Of a DNA stretch of 11,332 nucleotides, positions 7,523 to 11,332 are shown piece after piece (position 1 is the first letter of the stretch; every line of letters starts with the position of its first letter). This DNA comes from Goniomonas avonlea (taxonomy: Eukaryota; Cryptophyceae; Goniomonadida; Goniomonadaceae): assembly GCA_003573635.1 (NCBI GenBank), contig QUTJ01031387.1, positions 1 through 11,332 of the forward strand, written 5' to 3'. A program made the translations under genes and the position numbers. The notes beneath the pieces are model-generated. The model searched no databases. It was not told the origin of the DNA and saw only the letters and a program-made list of their open reading frames with translations.

Positions 7523-8043
7523 GACTGTACTGGGACAAAGATCGGAGAAACATAACAGTCAGAGGCCCCGTACTGTCACGTACTGTCACGGTAGTCTCTT
7601 GACTCTCTGACACGCCCGCGACGGTTTGTCGGGCGTCGGCGTGCGGTTCCAAATTCCAGCTCGGGATTGGATCGTGCCGATTTCGCTGCCTGCCGAAGCG
7701 ACAGCCCAATCTCACCAGCTCCACCCGCTTTCCCCCTGTGGGCGCGGGCTCCGAAACTCCGAGGGGGCGGACTGATTCACGGTGAATTCGATAACGTTTA
7801 TCTGTAACGTTCGCTTTTGGATCTCGGGGCCGGCTATGACTGCCTCTTGGAAACGACATTACGACCAACGTGATTACATTTTTTCATACGAGACGACTCC
7901 CTCTCGTTTCCGAACAGCAATCCAATTGACTCACCACAAACCAACCGGCACCGAATTGCGTGTGGCTGGGAACGAGGAGTGAATAAATTTGTGACGCGTT
8001 TCACAGTTCTATCCCCGGGTTCTGCGCTCACTTGCCGAGAACC
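7509..8043. promoter_or_regulatory. Shared upstream region of the divergent dehydrogenase and MAP kinase genes
   Basis: This 535-bp stretch lies between two divergent start codons and presumably holds both promoters and 5' leaders. Seen in it: a perfect 10-bp tandem repeat (TACTGTCACG at 7571 and 7581) near the dehydrogenase side, and an AT-rich AATAAATTT at 7982, about 60 bp before the kinase start. A 119-codon open frame on the minus strand (7868-7509) ends in the TGA that abuts the dehydrogenase start. It shows no recognisable domain and is probably chance. No defined promoter element can be assigned. Confidence 0.6.
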
Positions 8044-9215
8044 ATGTTGCGAACCTTCGATGTTGCCGGCCAGTCTTTCCACGTTCCGCAGTCCTATGAG
8101 CCTGTGCGCCCAGTCGGACACGGCGCTTATGGTGTGGTCTGCTGCTGCAAGAACACCGAGACCGGAGAGGAAGTTGCGATCAAGAAGGTAGGTCCCACAC
8201 GCGATTTGTGGCTCTGCTGACCCGGGCTCGCGCAGGTCAAGATTAATGAGGACACTGTCGAAGCCAAGCGCCTTCTGCGCGAGATGAAGTTGCTGCGTCT
8301 TCTCGACCACGAGAACATTTTGTCCATCATCGACATCCTGCCCCCGGTCCCCGATGCCAAGACCTTCGACTCCATTTACATTGTGACTCCGTTCATGCCT
8401 GCTGACTTGTCCGTGATTGTCAAGAGCTCCCAGGCACTCACAGAGGCTCACGTCCAGGTATGTTTTTATTTTTGACCACCTTGAATCTCACAGTCTCTGC
8501 ACAGACCTTCATCTATCAGCTGTTGAAGGGTTTGAAGTACATGCACAGCGCGGGTGTCCTGCATCGCGACCTGAAGCCCAACAACATTTTGGTCAACCGC
8601 GACTGTGATCTCATGATCTGTGATTTGGGTCTTGCCCGCATGAAGCCCGACGACGCAATGGCCCAGATGACTACATACGTCGTCACTCGCTGGTATCGCG
8701 CACCCGAGCTCATCATGTGCTCCAAGGAGTACAACGACCGCATGGACGTGTGGGCCGCTGGTTGCATTTTGGCTGAATTGATCACCCGACGACCCCTGTT
8801 CCCGGGTAAGGACTACGTTCACCAGCTCGAGATCACCATCGCTTGCCTCGGCACCCCCACCGACGAGGATCTTGCCGTTGTCAGTGGCAACGAGAAGGCT
8901 TCCCGATTTGCACGCTCTCTCAAGCCGGACTCTAAGAAGTCCCTCAACGCCCTGTTCGGCTCCTCGCACCCCCAGGCCTTGGACTTGATGAAGAAGATGC
9001 TTCAGTTCAACCCCAAGCGCCGCATTTCCGCCGCTCAAGCATTGGAGCACCCGTATCTCGAGGACCACCACGACCCTGCTGATGAGAAGGTTTGCGCAGC
9101 ACCTTTGGACTTCAAGGACTTTGAGCGCCTTGAGGAGTCAGACATCGCCGTCGAGGAGCTTCGCCAGTTAATATTCGACGAGGCTACCAACTTCCGCGCT
9201 CTCAAGAAGCGCTAA
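8044..9215 (+). CDS. Mitogen-activated protein kinase with a TTY activation motif
   Basis: Three exons, 8044-8187, 8236-8457 and 8505-9215, are separated by phase-0 GT-AG introns of 48 and 47 nt. They encode 358 aa, the usual size of a MAP kinase. The start ATG is preceded by ACC and followed by the typical MAPK N-terminus. Motifs: Gly loop GHGAYG (25-30), VAIK with Lys47, helix-C Glu64 in [16 protein letters not shown] (142-149), metal-binding DLG (162-164, where DFG is usual), activation motif T178-T179-Y180, then [22 protein letters not shown], and [12 protein letters not shown] near the end. The C-terminal part contains [17 protein letters not shown], like the helix after the kinase core in ERK-type kinases. 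MAPKs phosphorylate Ser/Thr-Pro sites in cytoplasm and nucleus after dual phosphorylation by a MAPK kinase. The subfamily is not clear because the middle residue is Thr, not Glu, Pro, Gly or Asp. Confidence 0.97.
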
Positions 9216-9713
9216 ATTATTCCATCTGAGACTGATCGGGCTGCATGCTTCGCCGGTGGAGCTCCAGCGCCTAAGTTCTGTGACCGATCAGTTGGCTTAA
9301 AAACAAAAATCGACTCTATGTCCAGTTTTGGTTTTGGTCAGAACTGGGAATCAAATACAAATTCTTGCCATTTTCACGCTTTCTTGCCTCGCTTGCGTGT
9401 TGTCTGATTGCCTCTCCAGCAATTTCTGAAAGAAATTGTCTGGCTGGAACAGTCCGTCACGGTGAAAAATGAGCGTTGGATTGACGGAGTCGTCGTTAGT
9501 TGTGATTGGGCCAGCTCACACGCTCTTGACGAAAACGGCGTCTTCACATGACGCCGGTGCTTGCCGAGGTCGTGGCGAGGTGCCGAGCCAGGTGAGCTGA
9601 GGTGAAATCTCGACATTATCGCAGAGTTAGCGTCGTGAGTGTTTGTTAACCACTTACCTATTCAAATTTATTCCAATTTTTTCTCTGTGGTGGTGACGTG
9701 GAAGTCGCCCAAA
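9216..9713. other. Intergenic region between MAP kinase and FKBP genes
   Basis: These 498 bp hold the kinase 3' end and the FKBP upstream region. Just after the kinase stop is an inverted repeat (separate entry), followed by an A-rich stretch, AAAAACAAAAAT, near 9299. The part near 9660-9690 is T-rich. Open frames on the minus strand here show no recognisable product. No tRNA or other RNA gene was seen. Confidence 0.6.
9231..9292 (+). other. Inverted repeat in the likely kinase 3' untranslated region
   Basis: ACTGATCGG at 9231-9239 is perfectly complementary to CCGATCAGT at 9284-9292, with a possible extra G-U pair outside. The loop is 44 nt and contains the palindrome GGAGCTCC. It begins 15 nt after the TAA stop. 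It could form an RNA hairpin; its role is unknown. Confidence 0.6.
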
Positions 9714-10458
9714 ATGAAGTTCGTGCTCGCGCTCGCACTTGCGCTCACCATCTCGGTGTCTGTCTGCTTTGCCTTCTCCGACCCTGACGAAGCCAAACCC
9801 GCAAAGGGAAATCTGGACAAAGATGACAAACTGTGAGTTTTATCTGCGCACCTCATTGTGTGTTGTTGACTTGTTTGGCAGTCGCATCGGGGTGCTCAAG
9901 CGTGCTGAAAAATGCGATCGGCAAGCCGCGAAGGGAGATTCTCTTTCCATGCACGTGCGTGATTCTTTTTCCATGCACCCCACTGATCCTTACCGACTCT
10001 TCACAGTACACTGGCTGGACGCGAAAGGATGGCAAGGTGTTCGACAGCTCCGTGAAACGCGGTTCTCCCTTTGACTTCACATTAGGCCAAGGGTAGGTGT
10101 TGTTTTGAGAATCTTATGTCTCTTCGAGGTGCTCATTGCTTCCTCCAGAATGGTGATCAAAGGGTGGGACCAGGGTTTGAAGGTGTGTTGAAAGGTGGAT
10201 GTGTCTCGGACTCACGTTGGTTTTAGGGTATGTGCGTTGGTGAGCGTCGCCGACTTACGATTCGTGAGTGCTTTGACGGTTGTTCCCTCCTTTCAACTTC
10301 TTGACCCCCCTGCCAGCTTCTGGCCTCGGGTACGGGGACAGCGGCAGCGGTGCCAAGATCCCCGGTGGTGCCACGCTGGTATTGCATGCTTTGTCCCACG
10401 TTTCAGCCTCACTTTATTTCAGGTGTTTGATGTAGAGCTTCTGGCCATCAAAAATTAA
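9714..10458 (+). CDS. FKBP2: FKBP-type peptidyl-prolyl isomerase with signal peptide (FKBP2/FKBP13-like)
   Basis: Seven exons: 9714-9832, 9882-9954, 10007-10092, 10149-10182, 10227-10263, 10317-10378, 10423-10458. They total 447 nt, 148 aa plus TAA, with six GT-AG introns of 44-56 nt and consistent phases. The N-terminus MKFVLALALALTISVSVCFA is a clear signal peptide, so the protein enters the secretory pathway. The FKBP core is complete: HYTGW, KVFDSS, FDFTLGQG, MVIKGWDQGLKGMCVGERR, LTIPSGLGYGD, IPGGATLVFDVELL. The residues that line the FKBP12 active site (Tyr26, Phe36, Asp37, Phe46, Val55, Ile56, Trp59, Tyr82, Phe99) all have counterparts. Two cysteines (EKCDR and GMCVG) match the pair that forms a disulfide in FKBP13. 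It catalyses cis-trans isomerisation of X-Pro bonds during folding. It ends LLAIKN, with no KDEL-type retention signal. The start is the first in-frame ATG. Confidence 0.95.
9937..9978 (+). repeat. Exon end duplicated into the adjoining intron (FKBP intron 2)
   Basis: The last 18 nt of FKBP exon 2 (GATTCTCTTTCCATGCAC, 9937-9954) recur with one mismatch at 9961-9978, 24 bp downstream and inside the 52-nt intron. The second copy is followed by CCC rather than a GT donor. Confidence 0.9.
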
Positions 10459-10862
10459 TGTGCCGACTATTTTGGAACCCTGCGTTACATTACTCAAATA
10501 ACAAAACGATTCTGAAAAGGCTTCTCTGTGTCTCGCAGCCTTCCGATACTGGATTCTGCTAGCCCATGAATGACAAATTTCTCAGAGCGTGCGAGCTGGT
10601 CCAAAACCAAGTACAGACCCAGGGATTATATTGCGGCAAATACCGAACAACCCTGGGACAAGCGGGCAGTGGTGTGAATGTACATCTGCCTGGTGATTGA
10701 AAATACAGCGTTGGCAAAAATGCCTTGATAGTCATTACAGCGATGGATAATGTGCGTGGGGTGCCCTAGATTCTGCAAAGTCCATTTCCTGGCTTGTCTG
10801 CGTGAAGGCACCGGCCGATCCCATCTCTGCTTGCAACAACAGTTCCAAAAAGAACCACCAAA
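10459..10862. other. Convergent intergenic region between FKBP and the right-edge gene
   Basis: These 404 bp separate the FKBP stop from the stop of the minus-strand gene. They are moderately AT-rich and should contain both 3' ends. I see no repeat, RNA gene or convincing open frame. Confidence 0.6.
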
Positions 10863-11266
10863 CTACTTCGTTGGTGGCCTTCTCTTTGCTTTCTTGACCT
10901 GCTCACAAATCGGTTGGCATCACAACGAGCGCAAGTGTCCCATGTGGCACCAATGTTGATGAAACAAGGAGTGTGGGGGCGTGGTCATGGGTTCCGGACT
11001 TACCGGAGCAGGGATGCGAGGGTCGACGCTCTCGATGTAGCGTCTCTCGAGGAGAGCCTCCATTCTGCGAAAACAAGTCAACAAAGTGTCACAAGTTAAC
11101 CCAGACAATACATAGAAAAAGAAAAGGACACAACGGGAATACTAATGACGGACACGAAGGGAATACTCCCAAAACATTTAAGATTTGATCTTTCAGTTAG
11201 GACTTACTCAGCATACGATTGGCCGCCCCGTCCGAATTTCCTCTCACCCAGAAACACCAGTACAGC
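10863..11266 (-). CDS. C-terminal exons of an unrecognised protein with a basic tail (partial)
   Basis: Three minus-strand exons are seen: 11266-11208, 11064-11004 and 10898-10863 (TAG stop). The acceptors are CACCGCAG, TTTTCGCAG and GTGAGCAG, and both donors are GTAAGTCC, the best splice motifs in the window. Phases agree (2 then 0). The 51 residues read AVLVFLGERKFGRGGQSYAE, then MEALLERRYIESVDPRIPAP, then VKKAKRRPPTK and stop. The last segment is strongly basic and could be a nuclear or nucleolar localisation signal. The introns are 143 and 105 nt. The 5' exons lie beyond the right edge. I do not recognise the family, and the short length makes a guess unwise. It is convergent with the FKBP gene. 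Confidence 0.65.
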
Positions 11267-11300
11267 CTGCGGTGGGTGAGACATGTCACCCGGCATGTCA

Positions 11301-11332
11301 GAGGGAGGGAGGGGGAGGAGGGAGGGGGGAGG
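11301..11332 (+). repeat. G-rich tract at the right edge
   Basis: The last 32 bases are almost only G and A, with at least four runs of three or more G, so the plus strand could form a G-quadruplex. On the minus strand it is a C/T-rich tract inside or upstream of an intron of the right-edge gene. It is cut by the window end. Confidence 0.85.

Noticed and set aside
7509-7868. A 119-codon minus-strand frame ending just before the dehydrogenase start.
   Set aside because: It has no domain or typical composition; its TGA would need to be read through to join the gene, and TGA is a normal stop in this window.
8466-9071. A 201-codon antisense open frame under the kinase.
   Set aside because: It is a shadow of the GC-biased codon use of the MAP kinase exon on the other strand.

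Overview
This is a eukaryotic nuclear window, most likely from a unicellular protist that I cannot place further. The evidence is spliceosomal: genes are cut by GT-AG introns, many only 41-57 nt long, exon phases close exactly across junctions, and the proteins are eukaryotic (a MAP kinase and an ER-type FKBP with a signal peptide). The well-expressed-looking genes have strong C/G third-position bias, and stops TGA, TAA and TAG are all used normally.

Layout, left to right. (1) About 1-5811, plus strand: a long multi-exon gene for an unrecognised protein. It has helical segments, a coiled coil, Pro-rich linkers and an acidic tail with a dileucine-type motif. Its introns are longer (63-418 nt) and several are filled with minisatellites; some repeats contain or abut splice sites, and one short exon is tandemly duplicated. 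The 3' eleven exons (1521-5811) close in phase to 573 codons plus stop; the 5' part is less certain and may run off the left edge. (2) 7508-6069, minus strand: a six-exon NAD(P)-binding extended short-chain dehydrogenase of the 3-beta-HSD/epimerase type, 350 aa, apparently lacking the catalytic Tyr and Lys, and convergent with gene 1. (3) 8044-9215, plus strand: a three-exon MAP kinase of 358 aa with a TTY activation motif; it is divergent from gene 2 across a 535-bp shared upstream region. (4) 9714-10458, plus strand: a seven-exon secreted/ER FKBP-type prolyl isomerase of 148 aa. (5) 11266-10863, minus strand: the last three exons of an unrecognised gene whose 5' part lies beyond the right edge; it is convergent with FKBP.

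The genes show no obvious shared pathway; the order looks like ordinary gene-dense protist chromosome. The most unusual feature is the recurrence of tandem duplications at or across exon-intron borders: an array of four 5' splice sites, a minisatellite that ends in a 3' splice site, a duplicated exon, and a copied exon end in the FKBP gene. This suggests that local duplication is shaping, and perhaps creating, introns here. All gene models were built by eye from reading frame, splice motif and phase agreement; no transcript data or database search was available.
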